A stretch of DNA of 64,000 nt from Tiliqua scincoides (Eukaryota > Chordata > Lepidosauria > Squamata > Scincidae), in contig NC_089822.1 in assembly GCF_035046505.1 (NCBI RefSeq), forward strand, positions 101,192,659-101,256,658, written 5' to 3'. The notes below the pieces were generated by a model. That model did not search any database. It had not been told where the DNA came from and saw nothing but the letters and a program-made list of their open reading frames with translations. Positions 24,008 to 36,400 of the stretch are shown in pieces. A program made the position numbers and the translations under genes. The number at the start of each line of letters is the position of its first letter. Position 1 is the first letter of the stretch.

Positions 24008-25080
24008 TCCTATGGGTTTGGAGTGGAGTGGAGTATGCTGATGACACCCAGCTTTATCTCTCCTTTCCCCGATTCTGAAGAGGTGGTTGGGGTCCTGTAT
24101 CGCTGTCTGGAGGCGGTTAGGGGCTGGATGTGGGCGAACAAGCTGAAATTAAATCCGGATAAGACAGAGGTGCTCTTGGTTTGGAAATTCACAGCTCGGG
24201 TACTGGACTATCGTCCTGCTCTGAATGGGATTGCACTCCCTCTGAAGGAGCAGGTCTGCAGCTTGGGGGTTCTCTTGGATCCACAGCTGCTCCTGGAGTC
24301 CCAGGTGGCAGCTATAGCCAGGGGAGCCTTTGCTCAGCTTCAGCTGATTCGCCAGCTGCAACCATACCTGAGCTGTGTGGACCTGGCCACAGTAACCCAT
24401 GCCCTAGTGACATCTAGATTAGATTATTGCTATGTGCTCTACGTGGGGCTGCCTTTGAAGATGGTCCGGAAATTACAACTAGTACAGAACGCGGCTGCTC
24501 GTGTGGTTGCTGGGGCATGTCGGTTTGATTCTGTTGAGCCGTTGCTTTGGCAGCTACACTGGCTGCCGGTTCTGTTCCGGGCCCATTTCAAGGTGCTAGT
24601 TTTGACTTTTAAAGCCCTTTACGGCTCGGGTCTGGGGTATTTGAGGGACCGCTTCCTTCCCTACAATTCTGCCCGTGCTCTTAGATCATCTGGGGGGGGG
24701 CCCTTTTGACTGTGCCGCCACCAAGAGAGGTGAGAGGGGCGGCGGCCAGGAAGAGGGCCTTCTCGGTGGTGGCCCCCGAACTTTGGAATACCCTCCCCTT
24801 AGAATTGAGAACTGCTCCCTCTTTGTTAATATTTCAGTGTGGACTGAAGACCTTTTTATTTCGAAAAGCTTTTAATTGTTGACAGGCTGACTGGCTTTCT
24901 TGCTTTTTTATATGAGAATCCATGGGGTTTGTTTTTAGATTTTTAATTATTTGTAAATTGTTTTAATTATTGTTTTTAATTGTTAATTTTTAATTTTGTA
25001 TTTGTTGGAGCTAATTGTTGTAGGCCACCTTGTGTGCCCATAGGGCAAAAAGGCAGGATATAAATTAATAAAATAATAAT
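24008..25080 (+). mobile_element. L2-type LINE, 3' third (RT C-terminus and tail)
   Basis: An open frame of 228 codons (24023-24709) carries [55 protein letters not shown] and LHWLPVLFR, the C-terminal RT region of L2/CR1-type LINEs. The frame breaks at a run of nine G at 24691-24699; the remaining coding sequence continues in another frame ([18 protein letters not shown]). The tail ends 'ggcaggatataaattaataa'. 5' truncated; fairly young by its long frame. Confidence 0.88.
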
Positions 25081-25083
25081 AGT

Positions 25084-25240
25084 AATATGCAGTTTTCCAG
25101 TTGCAGTGCAGCTGTACCAATGGGGTGTGCACTGCATCCTGTGGTGGGGAGGCAATCACAGATGCCTCCTCAAGGTATGGTGACATTTGTTGCCTTACCT
25201 CAGGGCTGCATTGCAGCTGCACCGGTACTGGAAAATTACT
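25084..25240. repeat. Palindromic-end element type B, copy 3 (ends eroded)
   Basis: Interior matches the type B core ('ccaatggggtgtgcactgca', 'tcctcaaggtatggtgacat') but the terminal CAATCCTA boxes are missing. Directly follows the L2 tail. Confidence 0.6.
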
Positions 25241-25989
25241 GGCCCTTACTCAATCCAGACTTCACTTGGCAGCACGTAGAGCGTGAAAGGAAAATAACAA
25301 ACCCAATAGCTTCAGGTGATCCCAGTGAGCCCCAGCTCTTCCTTGCCCTAATCTGGAAATTCTTACAGATAGGGCCAGCTGGCTGAGGGCATGGACTGAA
25401 GGTTCTGGGAAGGTAGCAAAATGACACGGTGTCCTCCAAACTCTGCATCTTCCTGCTTCAGTGCAACACTGATGGGGTGTGTCCACCCTGTGCTCTGATC
25501 CCCTTCCCCTTGCTCAAAGTGAACAGGAAGAGAATCTGGACAGTGGCAGTCCCTTTCCTCTTCTAGGAAAAAGCAGGGGGGGGGGGGAAACTCTGCCTTG
25601 GCCACCTCTCCATCTCCCCAATGCACAGCTGCTTAAGAAAGCAATCAAAAGGGCTCGGAGGCAAAGAGGCCTAGTCTGCATCCCCTCACCTTTCCCTTCC
25701 CTCTAGCTTCAGTTACTCTCCTCCACTCAGGGCTCATTTTAAATGACCCAGAACAGCAGGAACCCTGCATGCTCTGCTCTTCCTGGTCATTTTAAACAGG
25801 ACCCAGGTGAGCAAGAAGGCTGTGCCCAGGGAGCCAAACACTGGAGAGAAGAGGCAGGGGGCTACACAACTCAGCTCAGCTCCCTTTCCCCAGCCACCTG
25901 GTATCACCTCAGCAAGCACTGGGGCTTCACTGAGTGGAGGCAGAGAATTGTTATTTGCCAGAATTCAAAACAAGATCCCACACTGCTGA
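25241..25989. other. No recognised feature
   Basis: A run of 12 G at 25567-25578 and short frames only. Confidence 0.4.
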
Positions 25990-26135
25990 TGGTTGGCAAC
26001 CTTCAGTCTCGAAAGACTATGGTATAAGCCTACAGCACCCGGTATTCCCAGGCGGTCTCCCATCCAAGAACTAACCAGGCCTGACCCTGCTTAGCTTCTA
26101 AGATCAGATGAGATTGGGTATGTGCAGGGTAACAG
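25990..26135 (-). mobile_element. 5S-rRNA-derived SINE, copy 3
   Basis: Tail GGTTGGCAACCTTCAGTCTC with GAAAGACT hairpin arm, then 5S body on the minus strand, ending 'tgtgcagggtaacag'. Near full length. Confidence 0.87.
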
Positions 26136-26600
26136 CAGCTTTTGGGTTCAAAGTTGTATTCTCAGTTCAAAAACAACGTCATGAAGCTCAATAGGCCTGG
26201 TCAGTACAGTGCTCTTTAGAATGCCTCTTAGACAAGGGGGGGAGAGGAGAGAGAACAATACCTGCTGGGGTTTCTCAGCAGGGATCCCTGAAAGTAAATT
26301 TTTGGGAACCAATCCGATAGGGTAAATGAACAGAAGACTAGAGAATCATGCTGAGCAGGAAAAGGGTGTGTGTGTTGCATTTTACAAACATTTCAGGTCC
26401 TGGAAAATATGTCCCATCACTTTGGCAATCCACAGCTCTTTATAAAAAGGGTCAAAATTGTTTGCAAGACAGTGGGAGTGGGGGGGGGGATTCAACATGT
26501 TCCCTTATGCATCTAAACATCCAAAATTGCTGAGGTTCAAGGAGTAAAGTCCTCCACTGGGGCCCCTATGGTGCCCTTGCCTGCTCCCTAATAGGTTATA

Positions 26601-26720
26601 GCAGTGGTTCTCAAACTGTCTGGGAGAGTTTGAGAGCCAGTAAGTCTTTACAGGGGCGGGGGGAGGAAGGCAGCGCCGCCAGGATTGCGCCACTCAGAGG
26701 GCTGCAGGGGCTTGAGTGCA
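26601..26720. mobile_element. hAT end fragment (CAGTGGTTCTCAAACT)
   Basis: Starts with a typical hAT terminus CAGTGGTTCTCAAACT at about 26602. A matching right end could not be placed; the GC-rich sequence up to about 26860 may belong to it. Confidence 0.35.
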
Positions 26721-27138
26721 CTTACCCAAGCCTCCTGCAGCCTCCCTGGGGTGCGGGGAGCCCGGCGTGACTGCTGGCAGGGCTCCCCGCAGCAGGGAAA
26801 GTGGGTGTGGAGCAATTGCGCCCTGCCCCTGCAAAGCGGAAGTTGGGAAAATTGGCTGCAAACAGATTACACAAAAACCATGTGAAAGAGCAGAATGAGG
26901 ACTTTCACATGTCAGCACCTCCTAAAACGGCAACTTTCCCAGGAAAAATAGTATTTGATGAAAAGTCAGTCCGGGGCTATTTGAGAATCTGCCAGAATAA
27001 TCTAAAGGGGGGGGGGAATGTAAAATGACCCAGGGGAAGGCAGAATGGAGAAAGTGACCACTGATGGGAGAACAAAAGGCAGATTGAAACAAGGTATTTA
27101 TAACTCCCCCCCCCCTTGTGTTCAAGGCCTGGGGAAGA

Positions 27139-27660
27139 TGGAAGAAAAATTTGTGGCTTCTTCAACAGGGGAAAGCATGGAGTTGATCAACATGGCCCAG
27201 AGTGAGGACTTTTACCAACTGGGGAACACAGCCGTGAAGGACCTCTTGTTGGACTTTGCCATCTCTCTGAATACAGCCAGTGTCATGCTCTTTTTTTTAT
27301 GCGTGACATAGAGCCAGAAGTCTTGGCAATGGTAATGGAAGAAGACAACATGAACCACTACCTGCGCTTCATGATTGCCTACTAGGAGCTTCAGCTGCAG
27401 TGCCATTGCTCATGCCCAGGGAATGTTGGGATTTCACCATGCAACAGGAATTTCTAGACCAGCCAGGCATGTCTCCACTTCGTGGTCCCCAAATATGGAC
27501 AATAAACCCATTGACCAAAGCTTGAAGAGCTTAGTCTGTTCTAAGCTACAACTTTGCCCTTTGCCCTTCCCCTGAGGCCTCTTTTCCAAAATTGAACCTG
27601 AATGCTCCTGGGCTTTCCAGACATCACCTCATCAATTGGTAGGACTGTTACTGGACTGCA
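27139..27660 (+). pseudogene. Possible decayed coding sequence, unknown family
   Basis: From ATG at 27139 the frame reads MEEKFVASSTGESMELIN and AQSEDFYQLGNTAVKDLLLD for about 56 codons. After a T run at 27290 another frame continues with EPEVLAMVMEEDNMNHYLRF, then stops. Composition is protein-like (acidic helical) and spans two frames with no introns seen, as in an old retrocopy. I do not recognise the parent gene; chance is not excluded. Confidence 0.25.
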
Positions 27661-29207
27661 CTACTTCAGATTGCAGGTAGGGCTGGCTGAATGATTCCCT
27701 CATAGAAAACTTGGGTGTCAGGGAGCAGTGTTTCATTCAGACTTAACTTTTTCATGATATCCTAGTCAGGGCTGGCCTTAGGAGCTGCAGGGTCCAAATT
27801 GGCAGCATCTGGAAGTAGGTTGGTGGTGATGCAATGACATCATTGTGTCACTGCCAACTGCTTACCGAGGGGGCAATTTCGAGTCAATCAAAGGTAGGGC
27901 CGCGTGGTAGCTCTACTTGCCACACACCTGCCTCGCAATGCCTTGACATGGAAGATTCCATGCCGGAGCGTGAAAAGAAGAGTGAAGTGCCAGCTGCAAC
28001 TGCAGCCTGTCCAATCTATGCCCAAGCAAAGGGCCCCCTCAGGCGCAGGGCCCAATTAGGCCCAGGAGGTCCTAATGGCTTAAAGTCAGCCCAGATCTTA
28101 GTAGACTATGAAACTATGTGTAGAATTTTTTAAAATTTTTGTGGAGGAAATATTCAGTCATGCTCGCTTGCAATCTGAAGTTCAGGATCTGAAGTTCATT
28201 TGGTGAGCAGTTCATCTAAAGAGACTCTTAAGATCCTGGCCTGCATGTTATACAACAGGAAAAAACCCCGCTCCAAATGAATTTGAAGGCCCCCCCCCCC
28301 CCCAATGACAACTGAGGAAAGCTGGAGCGGCTTGCTTTGAAGTTATGCTAAGTGGGCAAGAGATGTTATGGGGTGAACGTAAGGGACAGCCAAGCTCTCT
28401 GTATTAAGGCAAGTGTTACTGCCTCCCACATGGTTTCTTCCACACCAGTCAGGGTCAGTGTAAAGGTTTCTACCCTAATTGTCATAATTTTTAGCATACT
28501 GCAAACGTACCCCCCCCCCCCAAAGGACCAGGTGTTGTGTGTTCCCATGCCATTGCTCATGGCCAACCAAAAGCAGAGCAACCATTCAGAAGATGGCATC
28601 AATTCTATTCCAAGTCTATATAGGGGGTGGTTACACTTTTTTTTATGCCTATGCTTATTTCATGGGTTCTGTATCTATTACACAGGACCAAGCACTTTTT
28701 TTCTTGCTATTATGTGGAAACAGACATAAAACACAGACTTTTTAGAGTCATTTCTTCTTTAAAGTCAAGAAATGCACACTTTCACATGGTTCTCCAAACC
28801 CCACTGTTTTCAACCCATTCAGATTAGAAACAATGGTAAAACCAGCCAGTTATATTGATTTGTGCTGCTGTCTGCAACAAACAAAAAAGCTGTGTTAATG
28901 AACTCCATCAAGCACAACCCAGTTTTGTGCCCCTTAAAGATAAGTTTATAAAATACGACAATAGCTTTCTCAATTAAGCTAAGGAAAAGAAACACTTTTC
29001 ACTGCCCAAGCTGTGGTCAAATTGGCAAAGGAATAAGGGCACAACCCCCAAGGATGTTCTCTCATGTAAGGACACTGAAACAAGAGGGAGATGTGTAAAA
29101 GCATACTGATGCATATTTCAGTGGGGGTTATGCAGGAAGAATGTCCAGGTGCCCATAAGAGATACATTATATTGCTTTACCTGGGGCTGGAGAGAATTAG
29201 GACAATT
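27661..29207. other. No recognised feature
   Basis: C runs at 28290-28303 and 28510-28521; short frames only. Confidence 0.4.
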
Positions 29208-29390
29208 AGGCCTAAATCCTAACCCACTTTCCAGCACTGGCATAGTGGTGCCAATGGGACATACGCTGCATTTTGCAGTTGGCTGGCTCTCACAGAGGCC
29301 TCCTCAAAGTAAGGGAATGTTTGCTCCTTTACTTCGGAGCTGCATTGCCCTTATGTCTGTGCTGGAAAGTGGGTTAGGATTACGCCCTTA
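29208..29390. repeat. Palindromic-end element type B, copy 4
   Basis: Left end CCTAAATCCTAACCCACTTT, right end AAAGTGGGTTAGGATTACG; interior 'ttccagcactggcatagtgg'. Near-perfect inverted ends. Confidence 0.65.
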
Positions 29391-29927
29391 ATGAAACAGA
29401 TATATGAGCTGTACAGAGATGTGCTTGGTCCTTAACAGTTAATTACATTCAAAAAAGCATTTGGATACAAACTAAATAATCTACCAAGCTCTTTTTATTT
29501 TATTATTATTTTTATTTGGGGGGGGGGGCATTTTCCTGCTACAGTTTTTCACCTAATAAAAGCTATTACTGGACTCACCTTCACTGACTCGCCTCCTGAA
29601 ACCAGTACGGATACTACAATATTGGGGGAAAGATGCACATTCTAATCATTTATAGCCTTTGGAGTAGGGCAATGAGCAGAATTTCTCAGTTCCTTGAATC
29701 TCGAACTGAGGATCAGTACCCCCAAGGGATGGCACCTATTGACAGTCATAATGTCAGGGCTGTGGAAACAGCTGGGAATTCTTCCTATTGCACTTTCTCA
29801 CCGCGACCCCAAGTGAAAAGTCTGCAAGCAGGTGATGGAAGCAGAAGCTTCTGCAATGCAGCATCATTCAAATGAAACCTCTGGGATTCTCAGCCTATTC
29901 AAATTCACTCAGTGTGCCTTGCGCTGG

Positions 29928-30425
29928 CCCAGGAGGGTCGCAAATGTGCCATAAAGTATGTTTGCACCTTCTGTAGAGTCAGCTGGGCCAGTGTAGGGAT
30001 GTGCACCAGCCCTTGGAGGCTGAATCCAGCCTCTGTGCTGACTTGGGAAGGGAGGCTTGCAGTGGCCTAGCTCAGCCAATGCAAGGGTCTGGGGTGGGCA
30101 AGGAGGAGGCAGGAGGGAGGCATTCTGGGGTGGGTAGTCCCGGTGGCAGGTGGGGGGAATGGGAGGTGGGACTGGAACCCAACAGATATGCCAGATCTTG
30201 GTCCCCATTCCCGAGCAGCATGGAGTGGCTGCAAGGCTCTCCAGAAGTGGCGCAAGTCCGAAGAGACACATTGGGGCTGCAGTGGCTTACCCAGGGGTAA
30301 GGGGAAGAGTTTCCCCTTACCTCCAGCTGAGCCACTTTGGGCCCCTCTCTTGTGCTGGATACAGCGCAGGCCTCCTGGCCTGCCTGTTCCAGCACAAGAT
30401 AGGATTGCGCTGCACTTTAACATCA
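29928..30425 (-). repeat. GC-rich interspersed repeat (type C'), copy 1
   Basis: Reverse-oriented match to 54662-55135: shares 'tggcgcaagtccga', 'ggggaagagtttcccctta', 'gcctcctggcctgcctg' and the end 'ataggattgcgct'. No coding evidence despite frames of about 100 codons on both strands. Confidence 0.6.
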
Positions 30426-30937
30426 AATTAAAATCATAAGCCAACTGAAGTGGTCACTGTCACAGTAAGAGTGGGCTTTCATGCATTACTCCTTCATACA
30501 CCCCGTTATTTAGTCCACTTTGGCCAGAAACACACGTGCGCGCACACATTTCCATGCATTCCCAGCCAAGCGCAGCCCCAACCCACACAGCCTTTTTCCC
30601 AGTAAGAGGACTAGAGGATAGAGGGGTGAAATACCAGACTCAATCCATAAATGGGGAAATAAACAGTGCTAATTCAGTAGCACTACCACCACTCCCTTAA
30701 AACAGTGTTGGGTCTTCCCCAAAGGGAGCTGAGAAGCCTTTCCCATCCGCAGAGTTACCCTAGCAAAGATGTATCTGGCACCCTGTACCCACCTCGCTCC
30801 CTCTGCCAACTCAATAATCTAAGGACCAGATTTAAGTGAACAACTGTTTTCCCCATTCAGTCACAGACACCAGAGGTTTCAAAGTAAAATGGAATTTTAT
30901 TTGAAAGAAAGAAATCCTCAAATTAGCAAAAAAAAGG

Positions 30938-31018
30938 CTGCAATCCTATCCATGCTTACCTGGAAGTAAGCCCAGCAATGGGACTTACTTCTGAGTATAC
31001 ATGCATAGGATTGGGCCC
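30938..31018. repeat. Type A palindromic-end unit, single copy
   Basis: Starts GCAATCCTATCCATGCTTAC and ends ATGCATAGGATTGGGCCC; core 'gtaagcccagcaatgggact'. Confidence 0.75.
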
Positions 31019-33198
31019 TAAGGAGCTTGCATTTGGAATGATGAATCAAGGAAGAGATAAGCATCTTCCGTATTGCAAAGAAAATAATAAAGTCTAACTA
31101 AGCCATTCTAGTACTTATATTTCAGCAGTTGATTCGACATTCCAAGTCTGCAGCAATGAAAGGTCTGATCAGTAAGAAAACCGGCAGCATGTCTGCATGC
31201 CAAAGGTGGAAAAGGTGGGAGGTTTGATGGCTCTAAAGCACCTGTCCTTATAGAAATATTGGTCCAATCAGGAAACATCCACATTCTGCTGAATCATGCT
31301 ACTTGGGATATTCTTGCAGTCAGGTAGCCCATGTCACCTGAATATTGAATTATTCTCCAAGGTCCAGACACAATCCTCACCGCTGAACTATTTCAGGACA
31401 ATAATCACCCTCGCACAGCTGTGTGTCACTCCTCCAAATCAGAAAGGAGTGCATGAACCAAGAACCATGACTCTGCAGAAATATTTTACCCTTTTAAATC
31501 ATATAAAGGTCATATATTCTAATAAAGGTCCCTGCAATGAAATACAAAGAGGTCCCCTAGATCTTCCACAAAATCCTTTCTTCCCGCCCCAACCCTCCAC
31601 CAGGCAGAGTGAATTCGCATCCCAATGCACGTCACATTTCAAAACTTTCAAAAGAACTGCTTTTCAATAGGGTTGTAATCTAACTTGTCCACTAGATGTC
31701 GATTCCAAGCTGTTGCTTGCAAACTTTCACTGCAGCTAGACACTAGACACAGGCTATATCGGAAAATACAGAATAGAAAATTACATCTATGTGACAGTTC
31801 ACTTCAGGCAGCAGACTGGCATCTCTGTTCACTCATCTTCCTCCACTGCTCCTGCTCCCTGAATTGGAAAGGGCAGAGCAAAGAGTGGAAGTGTAGAGGA
31901 GGGTAAGAGAGGGGCAGCATTTGGCATGGCACCTTAGGTGCCAGGAGAACTTGGGTTGGCCTGGCACTACCCTTGTAGCACCAGCCGCAGATAGGATTTT
32001 CCCATCCTCCGCCCTTACCAGGTGCCACTAGTCTCTGCTTCTACCCTATTAGGTTCCACCCTCTGATCTGCCAGGCACCACTCTTTTGTTTCAGGCTCCA
32101 TCCCCAAGTTTCAGGGTCTGAGCCTCAGGAAACCCATCGCCCCTAAGACAGTCAAGCTTGACAATTACATCAGCGTCACCTGGCAGTAGGGTTTTCACAG
32201 ATATAGGTGCTTGGATGGTAAGATCTCTTAGTGAGGGGGCAGGAAGGGGGGTTTTCTGGAAGACTGCCTTAAGAACAGCAGTGGTCCTATCTCATTTTCC
32301 TACCCCTGTTTCACAGAATATACATGGGACAGCAATGCAATGGCATTTATAGGAAATATACACAGAGACGTCTTTTCCTTACAAGTGAAACTGTGAGCAA
32401 TTTTTTATAAATACACTTTGATTAAAATTTGGTGGAACTAGTTATGATTGCTTCAGGGGTTGGATCAAGCCTGCAGGTTGCCAGTTGGCTACCTTTGGGT
32501 GAAGCCTCCAAATGAAGCAATGGGAAGGGAAACACAATCTCACTCTTCTCGATTTTGATTTGTAGGGCCCACAAACCAAATGTCAGGCCTTCAATATCAC
32601 TGAGGGAAGTCAACTTGTACCTGAACTGGGCCACTTCAGACAATGGAAATACTTGTCTATGCATCACTGCCTCCCACCCCCCCGCCCCCAAACTTAGAAA
32701 AAACAAATATGTCAGGAAGGAAGCAAGACAGAACCCATCTCCCTGTCACCTAGTTTTCTAAGTATAGAGGAGCAGCCATTATAAAGCCTCCACCTCCAAT
32801 CTGAAGCCTAGGCACAGCTTTACCATCAAAGTGGGAATCAAGTTGTGGTTTGGGTTCTACATAATGACTGGAACAAACCATTGTTTGGCATGATGCCCAA
32901 ACATAATCTCAGTTCTGAATCACCTCAGATGGGGCTACAGTTGTCATAAGTCACTTGCCATCACTTTTATCTTTTGATAGAGCCTCTTGACATGGCACGA
33001 GAGACTTCTCAACTGATCTTCAGTTCTCCCATTGTCAAGAACCCTAGGTAGATTAGGATGTGAAAAATGGTATAGAATTTCTATGGTGTCTGATCTCTGT
33101 ATTCTCTTCTTTCTTCTTAACGACACTGGAACCTTCTTCCAACTCACCCAAGTTGGGTGGAAGTTGCAGAGGAAAGAATGGCAATTGCCCAAGGGCAA
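31019..33198. other. No recognised feature before the KEL 3' end
   Basis: About 2.2 kb with only short open frames; no neighbouring gene found. Confidence 0.4.
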
Positions 33199-33204
33199 TT
33201 TAAT
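33199..33204 (-). promoter_or_regulatory. KEL: Candidate poly(A) signal of KEL
   Basis: ATTAAA on the minus strand, about 80 bases past the KEL stop. This is the nearest accepted hexamer; I saw no AATAAA closer. Suggests a short 3' UTR. Unproven without transcripts. Confidence 0.35.
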
Positions 33205-33283
33205 GCCACTAAAGTCTCATGAGCCCACAACTCCATTCTCTGTTATTTTGCATTCAGTGGTTCCATCTTCTTTTCAGGTTGTT

Positions 33284-33460
33284 TCACCAGATGCGGCACT
33301 TCAGAGCAGGATTCATTGGTGATTTACTTGGACACTTGAAGTGTCTGGAGAAGTCCTGGCTGTTGCTTAAGCTTCCAAGGACACGGAGTGGTGGGGGGCT
33401 GTGTGGATCTCTGCGTAAGAAATCTTGTAGCTCCTCAAGGTTCTGGTGACCACACATTGT
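33284..33460 (-). CDS. KEL: KEL exon 19 (C-terminus, residues 686-743, and stop)
   Basis: TMCG, then [17 protein letters not shown] and [18 protein letters not shown], then stop. His705 and the Arg of LRV are conserved catalytic residues in M13 enzymes, and the C-terminal CRIW is the family CxxW end (CQLW in human Kell). Acceptor TCTACAG. Confidence 0.96.
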   Translation of the reverse strand, partial: TMCGHQNLEELQDFLRRDPHSPPPLRVLGSLSNSQDFSRHFKCPSKSPMNPALKCRIW

Positions 33461-36400
33461 CTGTAGAGAAGGGGAGCCAAGCCAAAAAGTGATACTGAAT
33501 GAGTCATTTTCCCCATATGACTTCATATACCTGTTTCCCAACCTTTACCTTACCTTTGGGTGGCTGAATAGAAAGGTTTGGAAACAAAATAAAGAAATTT
33601 CTTAAGGCAAACATGCTTGTGGAACTCCGTGAGGGGAAAAGCCGCTTGCCTTGAGGCAGGGATTCCCACAGTATGATGCCTAGGGTGTTGTGGTCCACTC
33701 ATAGGGGCACCATGGGATGTTCCCAGTAGCCCTTCCTACCTGTTTTCTCGGGTGCTGCCATCTTGAATCTTGTCCAAATCTCACAAGATTTGGTCAAGAT
33801 CCAAGGCAGTGTTACCCAACTGAGCCAGGAAGAAGAGGTTTCAGGGACGCCATGATCAGGGTAAGTTTGGGAATCAATGGGCAATTTGGAGTGGAGAGAC
33901 AGCAGGCTGGAAAAGACGACTACTGCTATTTCTCTGCACCCAAAGTGGCTTTTTTAATTTATTTATTTTTTAAGTTTTGGGGGTCAGCTATGGATGCTTG
34001 CATGTAATGTATAGATAGCAACTAGCTGAGCCCAGAATCACATGGAGAATGTTCAGTCTTTCCTGGAGCTGTTTATTTTGCAGTGCTTTCTGTAATCGAT
34101 ATGATTGCTACAATAAGGCATTCAAACCACAGAAGGAATAAATGATGAGTCTCTTCTGCTGCTGCAGGTGGAGAAGTGCCCATGTGCTGTTTAAGGATGA
34201 TAATGCCTCAGAGACTTAGAAACAAATCAGGTATCACTTTTGACAGCTGTGTTCCACATGTCACCACTACCTTCTCATGTCGGTCGAGACATCAAAGGAG
34301 GTGGCTTGTGCAATCCATATCAGCTTCATTAAGTAGGATTTTCCTTTTTGGAGTGTGGCCTGTTCACAGATACTGATCTGCTGAATTCTCATGGTTCCAA
34401 TAGGAGACATTCAATTAATTCACAAGGGATTCTCCAAAAAGAAAGCCTAACCAGTGTTTGGGGGTGGTTTCACTGTGGTTTCTAGTCAAATAAGTTGTGC
34501 ACATTTGGGTGTGCAGACAGCCCAATCCTGAGCTGCCCGGTGCCCAAAGCTGCAGTGGTGCCAAAAATGGCTGCTGCAGCATTCTGCATGCCCAGAGGGC
34601 AGTACCAGTGGCTCCCCCGGAGAAGGGGATTTTCATCCCCTTCCCCAGGTAATGTGAGTAGCCCCACAATGGGGCTACTTGATTCTATGGGAATCCAAGG
34701 GTGGGCATAGAATTAAGAGCCTCTGTGTTGGGCTAGCGGCCCAACTTGGAGGCTCAGGATCTGGGGGAGCAAAGCTCCACCAGTCCTGCCTCTCTCCTGC
34801 CTCACTCCCTCCCCCTGGCATGCCATCTCCCCACTCTCCCTCTACCTCCCCCTGCCCTGAAATGCCTCATCTCCACCTCCCCCCATGCCCCCACCAAACT
34901 CCCTGCTCCCCAGCGGTCCAAACGACTGCTGAGCAATAGAGCATCAGTGCTCCACCAGCACTAGCCCAGCCGGTGCTGAGGGCTGCAAACGTGCCTTACA
35001 GCATGTTTGTGACAGTGCACACTGGCAGTGAGCCATCAGACTGGGCTATTAGACTGCTATGAGCACCTATTGGCCAGAGCCCATGACCTTGCTGGCTATC
35101 CGTAACATACTTCTCCCCCACACCCTAGTGCCTGGAGTATTTTTTTTAAGGTAATAATTGCATTTTTTTTTACCATGGTGTGTGGAATGACTGTGTATCT
35201 GCACTACAAAAATGAGAGGTGCACTCAAGAAAACATAATGGAAGAAAAACAAGGATATGAAAATTCTAAGAACAAAGTCATGGGTGAGATTAATGCAGCT
35301 AGAGGCCAGGCCCATTAGAACAAAGGAAAGCAGAAAAGAAAGCAAAGAATACATTACATGAGCAAAGCTGATGAAGAAGAGCTGATCATGTGACAACCCA
35401 GGCCAAGGTAACTCCTTCACCCATTTGTGCTTTGCCATCCAATTTCTGTAGGCCTGCGGGCAACAAGAAAAAGTGAAATCACAAATCTCAAAATCCTCAT
35501 ACATTTCACAACTTTCCAAGAGCAACTTCTAATGAGAAGCTTCCTTCCCTCTACTCTGTCAGGTTATACTCAGAGAAACTGAGATGCCCACAGATTGTGT
35601 AGTGGTTGTTGCTTCTGCCTGTTCCTTCTCTGGCCCTTCACTCGCCCTCCTCCCCAACCTGCCCTACCAGTTGGGACTTCAGTATTGCTTTATAACAGGC
35701 TAGAGAGAGAAAGAGAGAGATAGAGAGAGAAAAGAAGCAGAAGCAGCATTGCTGGTTATTCCAAAGGAGCACAAGTTATCAGGTGGTTTATCCCCAGTGT
35801 GGCTCAGGATTTAGTGAGAAATGGAAGATGAGCCTAGATGCCGCTGCATTACATACTGCTATTATTATTTAAACCACCTCCCATCTGTCCTTGCCCAGCA
35901 GGAAGCCCCAAGGCAGCGTACAACAGTCGCAAAGAATAATAATGATTCAATATGAAACATCCAAAATACAATTCAATCAGCACAGCAGCAAACCATCAAA
36001 AGAAAGTCAGAGCAACACATCCCGAAGAAAACAACTGCAACAGAGTCAGATCCCCAATGGAAAGAGCACACACCAGCTGAGTGACAAGCTGCTTTGTGTG
36101 AGCTATTTAAAGCAGATAGGCAAGCGACACTGACCCTAGGGAGCAGGCTGGCTTGTCCAATGCAATATCTCGTCACTGGCAGCTGTGTCTCCATTGGAAA
36201 ACAATTAACTCAGAGCCTCGGTCATGAAATACGTTATTTCCCACTTGATGAAAGGCGGATTTCTGACCAATGGACAGAAACATTTTTAGGACTTTCTCTG
36301 ACTAAAAGTCTGGGGTTGGGCAGGGGCCACTCTGGGGACAATCTGGTTTCCCTAACTGGCCACTGCCACACTAGTCTATCAAATGGGGCCAGTTCCATGA

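Noticed and set aside
24023-24709. 228-codon frame as a host gene
   Set aside because: It is the C-terminal reverse-transcriptase region of an L2-type LINE, with a second copy at 57385-57858 and the expected LINE tail.
35067-35525. 152-codon minus frame as a single protein
   Set aside because: Only 35358-35453 is coding (KEL exon 18); the rest is intron read-through past the GTAATG donor and before the acceptor.
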